A program made the position numbers and the translations under genes. DNA of 64,000 nt. It comes from Owenweeksia sp963758205. GTDB lineage: Bacteria; Bacteroidota; Bacteroidia; Flavobacteriales; Schleiferiaceae. Shown here in pieces: positions 42,401 to 51,679 of this stretch (position 1 is its first letter; each line of letters starts with the position of its first letter). The notes under the pieces were generated by a model, which had not been told where the DNA came from, did no database searches, and worked only from the letters and a program-made list of their open reading frames with translations. The stretch lies in assembly GCA_963758205.1 (NCBI GenBank), contig CAVWUM010000006.1, positions 124,001-188,000 of the forward strand, read 5' to 3'.

Positions 42401-45073
42401 AACTTTTACCCTGTTCGGTGAAAAGTGATAGGCATGTCCGGGTTCGAAATAAAATTCCATAGTATCCACAGTTGGACTCCAATACACCATTTCGCCTTTC
42501 TCAAATGGGCCTGCAAATTTTTGATTTTTGGTAATGTAATTATCACCCTGAGCAATATACTGCTGGTAGCCCATTGTTTGATTATAAAGTGCATGGGCGG
42601 AAATTAGCCTAAACTCATTTTCAGTAAAGTATGGCGGCCTTGCGGTAACTAAAATATCAGCTGTAACCTTCTCTAAGTTTATAGCCACCTCCGTTTTATT
42701 ATTCTTATAAACTGTTACATCTTTAATTGCAATCGAAAAATCTCTGCACCGTATTTCAAGGTTGTATGTACCGGGCTTTATTGGGAAGCTAAACTTTTCA
42801 TTGGCAAGATTATAAGCATAAATAGGCCTGCCATTTGCCAGTATATAGTAGATGCTTTGTTGCTCAGTGCCATTATAAATAAAAGCCGCGAGCTGTCCGC
42901 AACTGGTTTTCTCAGATATTTTGAAGGTATCTATAATTATTGCCTCATCCCTGAAAAGGTATTTATAGCAAGGCTGACTGGAAAGACCCAAGTATTGAAA
43001 TGCTCCCTTGGTAAGCGGAACCATCTGATCCCAGCCTTTATTTACCTTGGAGCTGAGTTGTACATCCTTACCTAAGCGGATTTTCTGATTGTATTTAGTG
43101 TAAGGCAGTCTTTCCTTGTAAGCCTTATTTTCAAAGCTTTTCTTTTTAGAAAAACCCACTATATCCAAATTCTGTACACCCCCTTGTTTATCTGTAACCT
43201 CTAAATCCCATGTTACCATTTCACCAGGCCTTATTTTTAACGGACCAGTTATATCAAGGTGCAGTTTTTCTATTGGGTTTTCATAAATATTCTTTAATGG
43301 CAATATTTCCCGTTCCTGGTACCTCTCACCGATATACTGGTATTCCACCACCACATAGTCAGTTTCCATACTATTAATAAACAGCGTGTCGCCCTGGGCT
43401 TTTCCTGATGTGATTTGTTGCCTCTTATCATTGTACAGCCTGTATAGTACCGGGAATATATCTGACCGCTCAAAGTAGATATAGGCCCTTCCCGCCTTGG
43501 TAGAATCCAATGTTGGAATACCTTCTGGGTATGGTATATTTACTCTTTGCTCAAATCCGTTTTTCCATTCAATAAGATAATAATCTATTGTAGGGTAAAA
43601 TGGCTCATAATGGTGATAATGAACATTTTTTTCAAAAAGTAAAGTGTCATTTTTTGCAGAATATGGACCAAAATCATTGCGCAGCCCTTTGAAAGCTTTA
43701 ATCCTAACTTCTGCAATATCATCAGGGATTGTAGAGTCATTTGGAATCAGGTAGAATCCTTTTTCTCCCTTTTCCACTTTGAACGGTAATTTTATTGATT
43801 TATACTTCACCAAAAAATTATGGTGATGTGTTTCATTTTCAGAATTTTGAAAACTAACGTTCACATTAAAGCTATAAGTTGCCGGATGAGATTTTGGTCC
43901 ATAAAACTTAAATATCGTTGGCCCTACTGCGTCTAAAACTATTGTGGTATCAAGTAAAATGTTGGGCAGCAATATTTGCTCAAATATGCTGTCTCTGCTA
44001 ACTCTGCGCCCTGTAATTTCAATATTAACCCTTCCATCTAATACGGGTAATCCGTTATCATCTTCAGCGGTAAACTCAAATATGAGAGGCTGGTTAGAAT
44101 AAAATGATTCATCTTCATTTAATATTCGGGCGTTAAAGTCTACTTCATCAAGTCGGTAGTCCTCCACTACAAAAGAACTGTTTATACCTGAGGTTATCCC
44201 ATTTGACGTAGCTACAATGAGGTTCAAATTCTTTCCTTCAAGGGAATCAGGTATTACAAAACTGCCACTGAAAGCACCCTCTCGGTAATGATTCAGATTT
44301 TCGATAGATTTTTGAACGTACCTTCTTTTTACATGATCATGATATCTGAGCTCTAGACCCATATTCTTTGTGGGCCTTCCTTTTTTATTGAGCACAAATG
44401 CTTTAAACTTAAGTGTATCACCCACCCTGAACTTTGGCTTGTTAAGCGCTAAATAGCCATAATGAGTGCTTTGCCTTGAGTCATAATTTCTCCAAGCATA
44501 TCTGAGCCATTGCCAATATCTCCTAAATACGTTATTACTATGCTGGGCCCTGCTTAAATTAATTAGTAATAATTGACCATTCCTATCGATAAGCAAAGGA
44601 ATGTCATCGCCATTTTCGCTTTTTTTGAAGTTCAGTTTATAGCCATGAACATGCTTATCATACCTGGCAACCTGATTTTCTTTTTTTACAGTAGCATTAT
44701 TAATTGGTTCAAGCGTGTATCTGTTATATAGATATACTAAGACATCACTCCCTACCGGAAAAAGCTCGTATTCCATTTCATTCTGGAAGTATATTTTCCA
44801 TTGCAGTTTGTTGTTATTGGCCCAAACCATTACATAAGTACCCTGGCGGCTTGGTAATGATAATTCATAATAACCCTTATTGCATAAAGTGTCTATAGGC
44901 GGCAACTCTGTAATGGCAGAAATAAAGGCACCGTCATCCTGCTCCAAAAAGTATTTTTCAATTTGTGATGGCTGCACGTAGTAAAGGGCAGCACATTTAC
45001 TTCTATTATAAAGCTGTGCCTGGGTAAAGGCCACACAGAGCAGAAAGCAAAATGACAGAAAATATTTTGACAT
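39419..45073 (-). CDS. alpha-2-macroglobulin-like protein with inserted carboxypeptidase-regulatory and TonB-plug-like domains
   Basis: 1884 residues from the ATG at 45073, which opens the signal peptide SKYFLSFCFLLCVAFTQAQ; 12 codons further upstream are also open. N-terminal macroglobulin (MG) domains are followed near residues 1050-1140 by a CarboxypepD_reg-like domain (KGKIINHHSSEALPFANILV) and a segment resembling a TonB receptor plug (VRGLSSESALIVAPG, DVYFVNGVKM, GGLPAQYGDAVGGIISG). The core A2M domain follows (DDVNAWTTTFIGLG), then a thioester motif C1469-N-E-Q and the helical TED (LWGWWPNQQTDIFMTTYVCEAL). Bacterial A2Ms trap attacking proteases. No PBP1c partner gene is adjacent. The plug insertion is the oddity. 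Confidence 0.88.
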   Translation of the reverse strand: MSKYFLSFCFLLCVAFTQAQLYNRSKCAALYYVQPSQIEKYFLEQDDGAFISAITELPPIDTLCNKGYYELSLPSRQGTYVMVWANNNKLQWKIYFQNEMEYELFPVGSDVLVYLYNRYTLEPINNATVKKENQVARYDKHVHGYKLNFKKSENGDDIPLLIDRNGQLLLINLSRAQHSNNVFRRYWQWLRYAWRNYDSRQSTHYGYLALNKPKFRVGDTLKFKAFVLNKKGRPTKNMGLELRYHDHVKRRYVQKSIENLNHYREGAFSGSFVIPDSLEGKNLNLIVATSNGITSGINSSFVVEDYRLDEVDFNARILNEDESFYSNQPLIFEFTAEDDNGLPVLDGRVNIEITGRRVSRDSIFEQILLPNILLDTTIVLDAVGPTIFKFYGPKSHPATYSFNVNVSFQNSENETHHHNFLVKYKSIKLPFKVEKGEKGFYLIPNDSTIPDDIAEVRIKAFKGLRNDFGPYSAKNDTLLFEKNVHYHHYEPFYPTIDYYLIEWKNGFEQRVNIPYPEGIPTLDSTKAGRAYIYFERSDIFPVLYRLYNDKRQQITSGKAQGDTLFINSMETDYVVVEYQYIGERYQEREILPLKNIYENPIEKLHLDITGPLKIRPGEMVTWDLEVTDKQGGVQNLDIVGFSKKKSFENKAYKERLPYTKYNQKIRLGKDVQLSSKVNKGWDQMVPLTKGAFQYLGLSSQPCYKYLFRDEAIIIDTFKISEKTSCGQLAAFIYNGTEQQSIYYILANGRPIYAYNLANEKFSFPIKPGTYNLEIRCRDFSIAIKDVTVYKNNKTEVAINLEKVTADILVTARPPYFTENEFRLISAHALYNQTMGYQQYIAQGDNYITKNQKFAGPFEKGEMVYWSPTVDTMEFYFEPGHAYHFSPNRVKVSDTIIEYSRSFLPATISGQGPGQVLLPKVPFVINNNKPLYIENLPDENRGEAQGTMYLWNNTDSSFIYYQLYHYEKDSLFFGKPNYRSLWPVGNYRLQAYTAHNTVLVLDSLKIAEKSTTYIFLESFLFERNRYIKNRLSSTDEKTNPGVTENTLYLKGKIINHHSSEALPFANILVKSNGKLIAMGVSKLDGTYVVSLPSEGRYDVGASLIGFVSNNQNQVTFDSTEDTLELNIRLSGDPFVIEELTLTYEAALIDKSSSAMYFQAEEIRELAVRGLSSESALIVAPGVQADDVYFVNGVKMRSNVNVPMAAISSYEVISGGLPAQYGDAVGGIISGTNPMDAIDDDKYFHNSTKGKNLPTKLQGYQGGLRTNFSDYAFFIPNITTDENGEAKISVQYPDDVNAWTTTFIGLGEDFKYFKAEVNTQSFSEVTARLATPSYLRLGDSCVVIGKVLNYLDTNLVVKSIFEVNSAAIMDSLRPVKNAIIDKLPVVANSDSIALRYTLELPDGYLDGEERTIPIIKGGMGFSKGGFIRVDKDTLIEILNLDKEIYTITILSSGQDVLLKLAEDLYNYEYECNEQLASKLLGLLAQQQIMVRRGERFRGGGEIERIISKLLKAKNNLGLWGWWPNQQTDIFMTTYVCEALQQALSAGFDVSGLKYSLDALENSLLNTKPNRRVAQLYCLYKSNLNVGFKFFMRDIRMDSLTISEKLKLAIIAEGQNQKYDSKEIDKLLKTDMLGNKYVDEQSKFSLTGSFYNMRLMAEWLEIKGRSTDVEALQDYALAQVNLYNLNTIEKAAAIRILAIGNQQQAEGLVKVEFNGKSIPVEGESLRQIKSDKDSLKLNIETEKFLYISYSYKHLDSNPKANKENFDISTTWLDKDVAVESISAGKTMTMKVKVDATKKADYVMVMVPKPSGVVYIPNRRGAYNSFHIEEKMDHLNLYLNSLPEGVSEFELEFNPRFEGSYVLDPVKVEMMYFPVFYGNNETKRVLVK

Positions 45074-45211
45074 AGCAGCGGAGGGTTGAATCCTGTAAAC
45101 TATAGACATGTAAGGAAAAGAACAGTTGTCTGAGAATACACTGTTTTACTAATGAAAGAGGATTATAAAATATACCCTTACATAACTACACCAAACAGGG
45201 AGACACGGAAA

Positions 45212-45877
45212 TTAATACAACTTCGTAATCTTCTTTCTTTCCTGCAGCTGATTGTTTATAAAAGCGCGCTGTAGTATGTTTTCTATCAGGCGGTCTTCTT
45301 CGCTGGTTTCGGGTGAGTAAGGAGTTTTTAGGCTGATATCATAAAAGGCCGCTGCCGTATTCCACCAAAAGGCATTCCAGCCACTGCGGTATGTATCAAT
45401 CAATTCATAGGTGGTTATGCCGGTTTCCCGGGATATGAGCTTCGATAAAATCTGCCCTTCGGTTCGGGTAAGGGCTTTTAGTTCATCTTCAAACCGGCCT
45501 TCCAGGTAATCCTGAAAGTCCTTGATGTATTTCTTCTTATTTCGTTTCCCACGGATATCGGCCAGTTGCAGGTTAAGGCTATCCAGCTTATTGCCGGCAA
45601 TTACAGCATAGGGATATACCTTAAATACTTTCCGCTTTAAAATTTGGTAGCGCCTGCGGGCTTCATCTGAACTAAAGGAAGGCGTGTTTATCAAAAGCAC
45701 TTCATCCAACACCACAATGGGGATGGTATCTCCATCCACGATAATAGCATTCATCACCTCTTTACTGGTGCGGTGCAGATATTGTACAATGCTGTCGGAT
45801 CCGTTGTTGGTGGGCTGCGCAAAAGAGGTTTGCACCGAAATAATGCCCAAAAACAGTAGAATGAGTAGTCGCTTCAT
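45212..45877 (-). CDS. DUF4294 family protein
   Basis: 221 residues with a signal peptide (LLILLFLGIISVQTSFAQ). The body is a conserved Bacteroidota domain of unknown function (DUF4294): VVLDEVLLINTPSFSSDEARRRYQILKRKVFKVYPYA is split here as PSFSSDEARRRYQ and KVFKVYPYA, and later LTRTEGQILSKLISRETG and WWNTAAAFYDISLK. Periplasmic. It lies 35 nt after accC on the same strand and may be co-transcribed. Confidence 0.85.
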   Translation of the reverse strand: MKRLLILLFLGIISVQTSFAQPTNNGSDSIVQYLHRTSKEVMNAIIVDGDTIPIVVLDEVLLINTPSFSSDEARRRYQILKRKVFKVYPYAVIAGNKLDSLNLQLADIRGKRNKKKYIKDFQDYLEGRFEDELKALTRTEGQILSKLISRETGITTYELIDTYRSGWNAFWWNTAAAFYDISLKTPYSPETSEEDRLIENILQRAFINNQLQERKKITKLY

Positions 45878-45912
45878 GTTGATAATCGTAATAAGTTACA
45901 ACCGAAATAATT

Positions 45913-47394
45913 CTAAGCTGTGCGATTCCTCTTCCAGGAGGAGGCTTTAGCTGAATTACTTATAGTTGATTTCTTAGAACGCTTATTTTCCAAAATATGT
46001 GCCAACATCATGGCCGCAACCTCTTTTTCCTTGTCCTCCGAAAAGTCTAAATCTTTGGGGCTGTAATGTTTAGCTACAAAATGAGTATCAAAATTTCCGC
46101 TTACAAAGTGCTCATTCTGCATTACGTATTTTCCAAAAGGCAAAGTAGTTTGTATGCCCACTATCCTGTAATCCTCACAGGCGCGTATCATACGCTGTAT
46201 CGCATCGGTACGGTCTTTACCATGGGTTATTAGTTTTGAAATCATTGGATCGTAATAAATCGGAATATCCATACCCTCTTCAAAACCATCGTCAACCCTT
46301 ATGCCCGGGCCGTGCGGCCTTTCATACACTTTAAGCCTGCCAATGTCCGGCAAAAAATTGTCCCGGGGGTTTTCGGCATACACACGTACTTCCATGGCGT
46401 GACCATTAATGGAAAGATCTTCCTGGGCAAAGGATAGCTTCTCCCCTCTGGCCACATTTATCTGCTCTTTAACAAGGTCCACCCCGGTTATCATTTCTGT
46501 TACGGGATGCTCCACCTGCAGTCGGGTATTCATCTCCAAAAAGAAGAAATCCTTGTTTTCATCCAAAATGAACTCTACGGTACCCACACCAACATAATCA
46601 CAGCTTTTAGCTACCTGTAAGGCGGTCTGTCCCATTTGCTCGCGTATCTCTGGCGTAAGCACTGATGATGGCGCTTCTTCAATAACCTTTTGGTGCCTGC
46701 GCTGAATGCTGCACTCTCTTTCAAAAAGATGTACACCATTGCCATGTTTATCACAAAGCACCTGAATTTCAATATGCCGTGGAGAGGTTACATATTTTTC
46801 GATAAACACGGCACCATTACCAAAAGCTGAAACAGCTTCGTTAATAGCGAGATTCATCTGCTCTTCAAAATCCTCTTTATTATGCACTAAACGCATCCCC
46901 TTGCCACCACCACCGGCAGAAGCTTTTATCAATACCGGAAAACCTATTTCGGCACTGATGTTTTTGGCTTCTTCAATATCCGTAATGGCACCATCCGTAC
47001 CGGGTACTAGTGGAATATCAAATTTATTGGCAGCATCCTTGGCAGAGAGCTTATCGCCCATAATACGCATGGAGTGGGCTGACGGCCCAATGAATGTAAT
47101 TCCGGCTTTCTCTACTTTTTCGGCAAACTCTGCATTTTCTGAAAGAAACCCATAGCCGGGGTGAATGCCATCTACGTTGAGTTTTTTACAAGCGTCAATA
47201 ATCTTATCTCCCACCAAATAACTTTCGGAAGAAGGTGCAGGTCCAAGGCAAACGGCCTCGTCTGCATATCTAACATGGGGAGCATTTCTATCGGCCTTAG
47301 AATATACCGCTACCGTGCTTATGCCCATTTCCCTCGCTGATTTCATTACCCGTAAGGCAATTTCGCCCCTGTTGGCTACCAGAATTTTTTTCAT
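45913..47394 (-). CDS. accC: acetyl-CoA (or acyl-CoA) carboxylase, biotin carboxylase subunit
   Basis: 493 residues. ILVANRGEIALRVM at the start, the ATP-grasp glycine loop KASAGGGGKGMR (about 159-170), the metal site FLEMNTRLQVEHPVTE (about 286-301) and VRVYAENP all match biotin carboxylase. It carboxylates biotin on a carrier protein with ATP and bicarbonate. The C-terminal tail from about 450 (DKEKEVAAMMLAHILENKR) is longer than E. coli AccC and typical of Bacteroidota acyl-CoA carboxylase subunits. accB and a carboxyltransferase are not adjacent, so acetyl versus propionyl use cannot be fixed. Confidence 0.92.
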   Translation of the reverse strand: MKKILVANRGEIALRVMKSAREMGISTVAVYSKADRNAPHVRYADEAVCLGPAPSSESYLVGDKIIDACKKLNVDGIHPGYGFLSENAEFAEKVEKAGITFIGPSAHSMRIMGDKLSAKDAANKFDIPLVPGTDGAITDIEEAKNISAEIGFPVLIKASAGGGGKGMRLVHNKEDFEEQMNLAINEAVSAFGNGAVFIEKYVTSPRHIEIQVLCDKHGNGVHLFERECSIQRRHQKVIEEAPSSVLTPEIREQMGQTALQVAKSCDYVGVGTVEFILDENKDFFFLEMNTRLQVEHPVTEMITGVDLVKEQINVARGEKLSFAQEDLSINGHAMEVRVYAENPRDNFLPDIGRLKVYERPHGPGIRVDDGFEEGMDIPIYYDPMISKLITHGKDRTDAIQRMIRACEDYRIVGIQTTLPFGKYVMQNEHFVSGNFDTHFVAKHYSPKDLDFSEDKEKEVAAMMLAHILENKRSKKSTISNSAKASSWKRNRTA

Positions 47395-47619
47395 AGCTAT
47401 ACGTTAATGGGGCGAAGATAATTAGTGTTTTTTATTAAGCACCCCAAAACCTTAATCAATCCTGTCTTCTCAATATTACCTTGGCGGTACCTCACAATCA
47501 TCCGTTTACAGCCTGCCATATTACAATTTACTTATACCAATTACTCAGTCATTTAATAATTTGAACAATGAAGGCTGAAACTGAGTATTTTTAGGCCGCC
47601 AAAATTTATTACAACATCA
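47395..47619. other. divergent intergenic region accC / M16 protease
   Basis: 225 nt, AT-rich, must hold the promoters of both divergent genes. I see no exact TAnnTTTG element, no strong hairpin and no small ORF I would support. Confidence 0.4.
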
Positions 47620-50529
47620 ATGAAACTATCAGCATCCAAAGTGATCTTCACGCTGCTCATTCCTTTCAGCAGCCTGCTTGCCACCGAATACAAACATGAT
47701 TTTAAAACCGTTCCCAACGATCCTTATAATGTATTGCAATACACCCTCTCCAATGGTTTGCAGGTATATTTATCAGTAAATAAAGATGAACCGCGGGTAA
47801 GTACCAACATAGCGGTAAGAACGGGAAGCAAGAACGATCCGGCTGCTTTTACCGGGCTGGCTCATTACCTGGAGCACATGCTTTTTAAAGGCACCTCAAA
47901 AATCGGTAGCCTTAATTGGGAAAAAGAAAAACCTTTGCTGGAAGAAATAAGCCGCCAATATGAGCTATATCGCAAAACCAGTGATGCAGAAACGCGAAAG
48001 GCTATTTATGCCAAAATAGACAGCCTGAGTAACCAGGCATCTCAATATGTAGCCACTAATGAATATGACCAGATGGTGAGCGCATTGGGTGCCCGGGGCG
48101 TAAACGCCTACACCTCGCTGGAACGCACAGTGTACATCAGCGACATTCCCACTATTGAAATGGAAAAGTGGATGATGATTGAATCAGAAAGATTTAAAGA
48201 ACTTACGCTCAGATTATTCCATACGGAGCTGGAGGCTGTATTTGAAGAATTCAACAGAACGCAGGATAGCGATAGCCGCCAGGCCTATTACACGCTTTTC
48301 AGTGCCCTGTTTCCAAATCATACGTATGGAACCCAAACTACAATTGGTACAGGCGAGCACCTCAAAAATCCATCTATGGTGGCCATACATAACTACTTTG
48401 ACAAGTATTATGTGCCTAATAATGTAGCTATTATTCTGGTGGGAGATCTGGATCCTGATAAAACCATAGACCTTATTGAGAAGCATTTTGGTAGCTGGAA
48501 GAAAGGTGAAATGCCGGAGCAGTACAGCGATCCCGGGCAACCGGAAATTACAAGCCCCATAGTGAAGGAAGTAACCGGAACTGAGGCCGAATACAGTATT
48601 ATGGCCTACCGTGTGGGCGGCATTGATAGCGAAGATGCCATGATGGCCGATCTTGTTTCGAGCGTGCTTAGCAATGGTGAGGCCGGTTTAATTGACCAAA
48701 ATCTTAATACCAGCCAAAAGGTACTTAGGGCCTACGCGTACTCCAGTTCATATAAAGATTACTCCATGCTGGGACTAAGCGTTACACCACGAGAGGGGCA
48801 AACGCTGGAAGAAGCCAACGCTTTATTGCTGGCACAAATTGATCAGCTGAAAAAAGGCAAGTTTGATGAGCAACTTCTGAAGTCGATCATTCTTAATGAA
48901 AAGAAATTGCAAATGCGCCAGGCCGAGTATAACAACTGGAAGGCCAGCACTATTATTGACGGTTTTATTTTCGATAAACCCTGGGCCTATTACGCCAACT
49001 ATTATGATGAAATGGCCAAGATCAGTAAGGGGCGGGTGGTATCATGGGCTAATAAAAACCTAAGGGATAATTACGTACTGGTAAATAAAAGGCAGGGCGC
49101 CCGCGATCCATTACGGCTGGAAAAACCCGCCATTACTGCGGTGCAGATCAATCGCGGCTCCAATTCGGCTTTCAGGGAAAAGTGGGAAAAGATACCATCG
49201 GAAAGGGCTACCCCACAATTTGTTGATTACAGTAAGGATATCGTAAAAACAGAAGCCTTCTCTAACCTGGATTTGTATTATGTACCTAACAAAACCAACC
49301 AGCTTTTTCAGCTCAATTATATTTTTGATATGGGTAGCCGTAACGACAAGGAACTGGCGCTGGCTATAGAGTACCTCCCCTACCTCGGTACCAAAAAATA
49401 CAGTGTGGATGAAATTAAACGTAAGTTTTATGATCTGGGCCTTGACTATTCGGTATATGCCGGAGATGACAGAGTTTATGTAACCCTGAGCGGTTTAAAT
49501 GAATCGTTACAGCAGGGCACTTTGTTATTTGAAGAATTACTGGCCAATGTGCAGGCTGATGTGGAATCATACACCAAACTGGTGGATGGCAAGCTGAAAA
49601 AACGCACCAATGCAAAGCTGGATAAAAACAGCATTCTATATCGGGGTATGATGAATTACGCCATTTATGGTAAGATGTCTCCACAGACTGATATACTTAC
49701 TGAAGAAGAGTTGAGAGCCATAAATCCGGCTGATCTTGCTGCCAAGATTAAGGACCTTAAGAATTATAAGCACAAAGTTTTTTATTATGGCCCCTCAAAA
49801 CAGGGCGAAGTACTGGAGCTGGTGCGCAAGGAACACCCTGTAAAGCTGGAGCTAAAAGATTATCCCGAAAGAAAGAAATACGAATATGCTGCACAGCAGG
49901 AAAACCGTGTGTACTTTGTGAACTATGACCAGGTGCAAACCGAGCTCATGATGCTTAGCCGTGGCGAAAACTTCAATAAGGCCAGTATGGCCGCAGCCAA
50001 TGTATTTAACCAGTATTTCGGCTCAGGCCTTTCTTCTATCGTTTTTCAGGAAATAAGAGAATCCAAGGCACTGGCCTATTCTGCTTACTCGGTGTATACC
50101 ACGCCTTCGCGCCTTGATGAAGCCCACTTTGTGAGAGCCTACATAGGCGCACAAAGTGACAAACTGGCCAGCGCTGTAGAAGCCATGCAGGAGTTGATGA
50201 ACAACATGCCAAGGGAAGAATCACAATTTCAGCAGGCCCTGATTGGTGCCATGAAGCAGATAGAAACCAATCCTATTACCAAAGCTTCTATTTACTGGAG
50301 TTACCAGAGTACTCTTGATCGTGGCATGACCGAAAACCCCACTGCCGCCATTTATGGCGAAATGAAGAAAATGAAGATGGATGACCTGCAGAAGTTTTTT
50401 GACAGCAATATAAAAGGCCAGAATTACACCTACCTGGTAGTTGGAAAAAGGGAAAATGTGGACATGGAGGCCTTAGCCAAATTAGGAACAGTAAAGGAAT
50501 TAACCCTGGAGGAAATATTTGGCTATTAG
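47620..50529 (+). CDS. M16 family zinc metalloprotease (pitrilysin-like, full length)
   Basis: 969 residues with an N-terminal signal (LIPFSSLLATEY). The inverted zinc motif HxxEH is H82-YL-E85-H86 in GLAHYLEHMLFKGT, with the distal ELEAVFEEFNR helix near residue 205. A second, inactive M16 half follows after residue 500, giving the two-domain clamshell of pitrilysin/insulysin. Likely periplasmic peptide degradation. Monocistronic. Confidence 0.92.
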   Translation: MKLSASKVIFTLLIPFSSLLATEYKHDFKTVPNDPYNVLQYTLSNGLQVYLSVNKDEPRVSTNIAVRTGSKNDPAAFTGLAHYLEHMLFKGTSKIGSLNWEKEKPLLEEISRQYELYRKTSDAETRKAIYAKIDSLSNQASQYVATNEYDQMVSALGARGVNAYTSLERTVYISDIPTIEMEKWMMIESERFKELTLRLFHTELEAVFEEFNRTQDSDSRQAYYTLFSALFPNHTYGTQTTIGTGEHLKNPSMVAIHNYFDKYYVPNNVAIILVGDLDPDKTIDLIEKHFGSWKKGEMPEQYSDPGQPEITSPIVKEVTGTEAEYSIMAYRVGGIDSEDAMMADLVSSVLSNGEAGLIDQNLNTSQKVLRAYAYSSSYKDYSMLGLSVTPREGQTLEEANALLLAQIDQLKKGKFDEQLLKSIILNEKKLQMRQAEYNNWKASTIIDGFIFDKPWAYYANYYDEMAKISKGRVVSWANKNLRDNYVLVNKRQGARDPLRLEKPAITAVQINRGSNSAFREKWEKIPSERATPQFVDYSKDIVKTEAFSNLDLYYVPNKTNQLFQLNYIFDMGSRNDKELALAIEYLPYLGTKKYSVDEIKRKFYDLGLDYSVYAGDDRVYVTLSGLNESLQQGTLLFEELLANVQADVESYTKLVDGKLKKRTNAKLDKNSILYRGMMNYAIYGKMSPQTDILTEEELRAINPADLAAKIKDLKNYKHKVFYYGPSKQGEVLELVRKEHPVKLELKDYPERKKYEYAAQQENRVYFVNYDQVQTELMMLSRGENFNKASMAAANVFNQYFGSGLSSIVFQEIRESKALAYSAYSVYTTPSRLDEAHFVRAYIGAQSDKLASAVEAMQELMNNMPREESQFQQALIGAMKQIETNPITKASIYWSYQSTLDRGMTENPTAAIYGEMKKMKMDDLQKFFDSNIKGQNYTYLVVGKRENVDMEALAKLGTVKELTLEEIFGY

Positions 50530-50606
50530 AAGCTTTTTTGTAAGGATTTACAAACAAAAACGATGTTCTAAAGTTATGGAGTTAGAAACCCAAAAAAACT
50601 TTAGAT

Positions 50607-50771
50607 ATGAGCAAGGATAAGCCCAACAGCGGAATACCGATTGAAAATGAAAACGTATCCAAAAATCCAAATCGCTCACCAAAAGGTGATGATAAGGATA
50701 AAAACGTAGATCAACATGATGGATATGTAGAGCCTTACAACAAGAAGAAGTATGATAACAACCCTAAATAG
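50607..50771 (+). CDS. small hydrophilic protein, 54 residues
   Basis: ATG at 50607, stop TAG at 50769-50771. The product is very rich in Asn, Lys and Asp (MSKDKPNSGIPIENENVSK at the start, EPYNKKKYDNNPK at the end), with no Cys, no hydrophobic stretch and no recognised domain. A good terminator follows 15-20 nt later, and the codon use looks natural, so I think it is real. Probably disordered; function unknown. Confidence 0.6.
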   Translation: MSKDKPNSGIPIENENVSKNPNRSPKGDDKDKNVDQHDGYVEPYNKKKYDNNPK

Positions 50772-50785
50772 GGATTGCTAAAAAG

Positions 50786-50822
50786 CCAAAGGCCCCTCGG
50801 ATTTTTCCGAGGGGCCTTTTTG
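50786..50822. terminator. strong terminator hairpin between convergent genes
   Basis: AAAGGCCCCTCGG and CCGAGGGGCCTTT pair perfectly around ATTTTT, with T5 on the plus strand; serves the small ORF and possibly the convergent HD gene. Confidence 0.85.
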
Positions 50823-50847
50823 ATTGTGGTTTGTTAAAAGCGCTGGT

Positions 50848-51438
50848 TTAGTTGATCAACTTGCTCTTTTGCTTTTGCAGCACCTCAATTACCTCCTCTT
50901 TACCGGGTTGTAATATTTTTTGAGCATAGTCTGTATGATATTTATGATTTTTGAGAAAATTCAATTGTGCATCCAGCCACTGCATTTCTCCTTTTAAAAA
51001 ACCAATATTAACCCACTCCTGCTTTAGGCCCTCTGCAACTTTAAAGTATTCTTCACCGCCAAGATAATACAGGTCAGAATCACAAAGTATCTCCTCTAAA
51101 AAAGTTTTGGGGGATTGTGGCAACTTGGTGGCCAGTATCATTCCTTTCACCATATCAATTTCATGTTGCTCAAAACCATACTTTGGTAGTTCTTCTCCTG
51201 CCATCATTGCGCTTTCAGCCTCATGGTTTTCATGGCTTTTTACAAAACCTATATCGTGAAATAAAGCTGCGGTGCGCAGCAGCTTGTGGTCATACTGGCT
51301 TAGTTGGTAATAATCTACAAAGTATTGCAAATCATTTACTACTGATGAGATATGCTGAATATTATGATAGGTATAGCTTGTACTAAGGCCTACCCGTAGA
51401 GTGTTCCAAACCCATTTCTCCATTGCTTCAAGTTTCAT
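50848..51438 (-). CDS. HD-domain phosphohydrolase
   Basis: 196 residues. Metal ligands of the HD superfamily are visible: YHNIQHI (H25 region), FHDIGF (HD pair near 62), ENHEAESAMM and CDSDLYYLGG (final D). Such proteins hydrolyse nucleotides, often (d)NTPs, cyclic nucleotides or (p)ppGpp; the short form here gives no hint of which. No additional domain. Convergent with the small ORF. Confidence 0.85.
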   Translation of the reverse strand: MKLEAMEKWVWNTLRVGLSTSYTYHNIQHISSVVNDLQYFVDYYQLSQYDHKLLRTAALFHDIGFVKSHENHEAESAMMAGEELPKYGFEQHEIDMVKGMILATKLPQSPKTFLEEILCDSDLYYLGGEEYFKVAEGLKQEWVNIGFLKGEMQWLDAQLNFLKNHKYHTDYAQKILQPGKEEVIEVLQKQKSKLIN

Positions 51439-51679
51439 AATAACCTAATTCTTAGGCAGGTTCAAGATGCGAAGATGAGGCCAATGATTAACGTAAACTA
51501 TAAGTAGTGTTGCTAATATCCCACCTCATGTTGAACCGTTTTGCGCTGATTATCAGTTTTAAATTTACAAACACTAATGCTCTAAAACCTAACATCATTT
51601 GTTTTAATTTGGGTGCCGGATTACTTAAAGTAATTACTAAAAGAGTAATTTTAGCCTCTTCACAACCAATTCTTTAATC

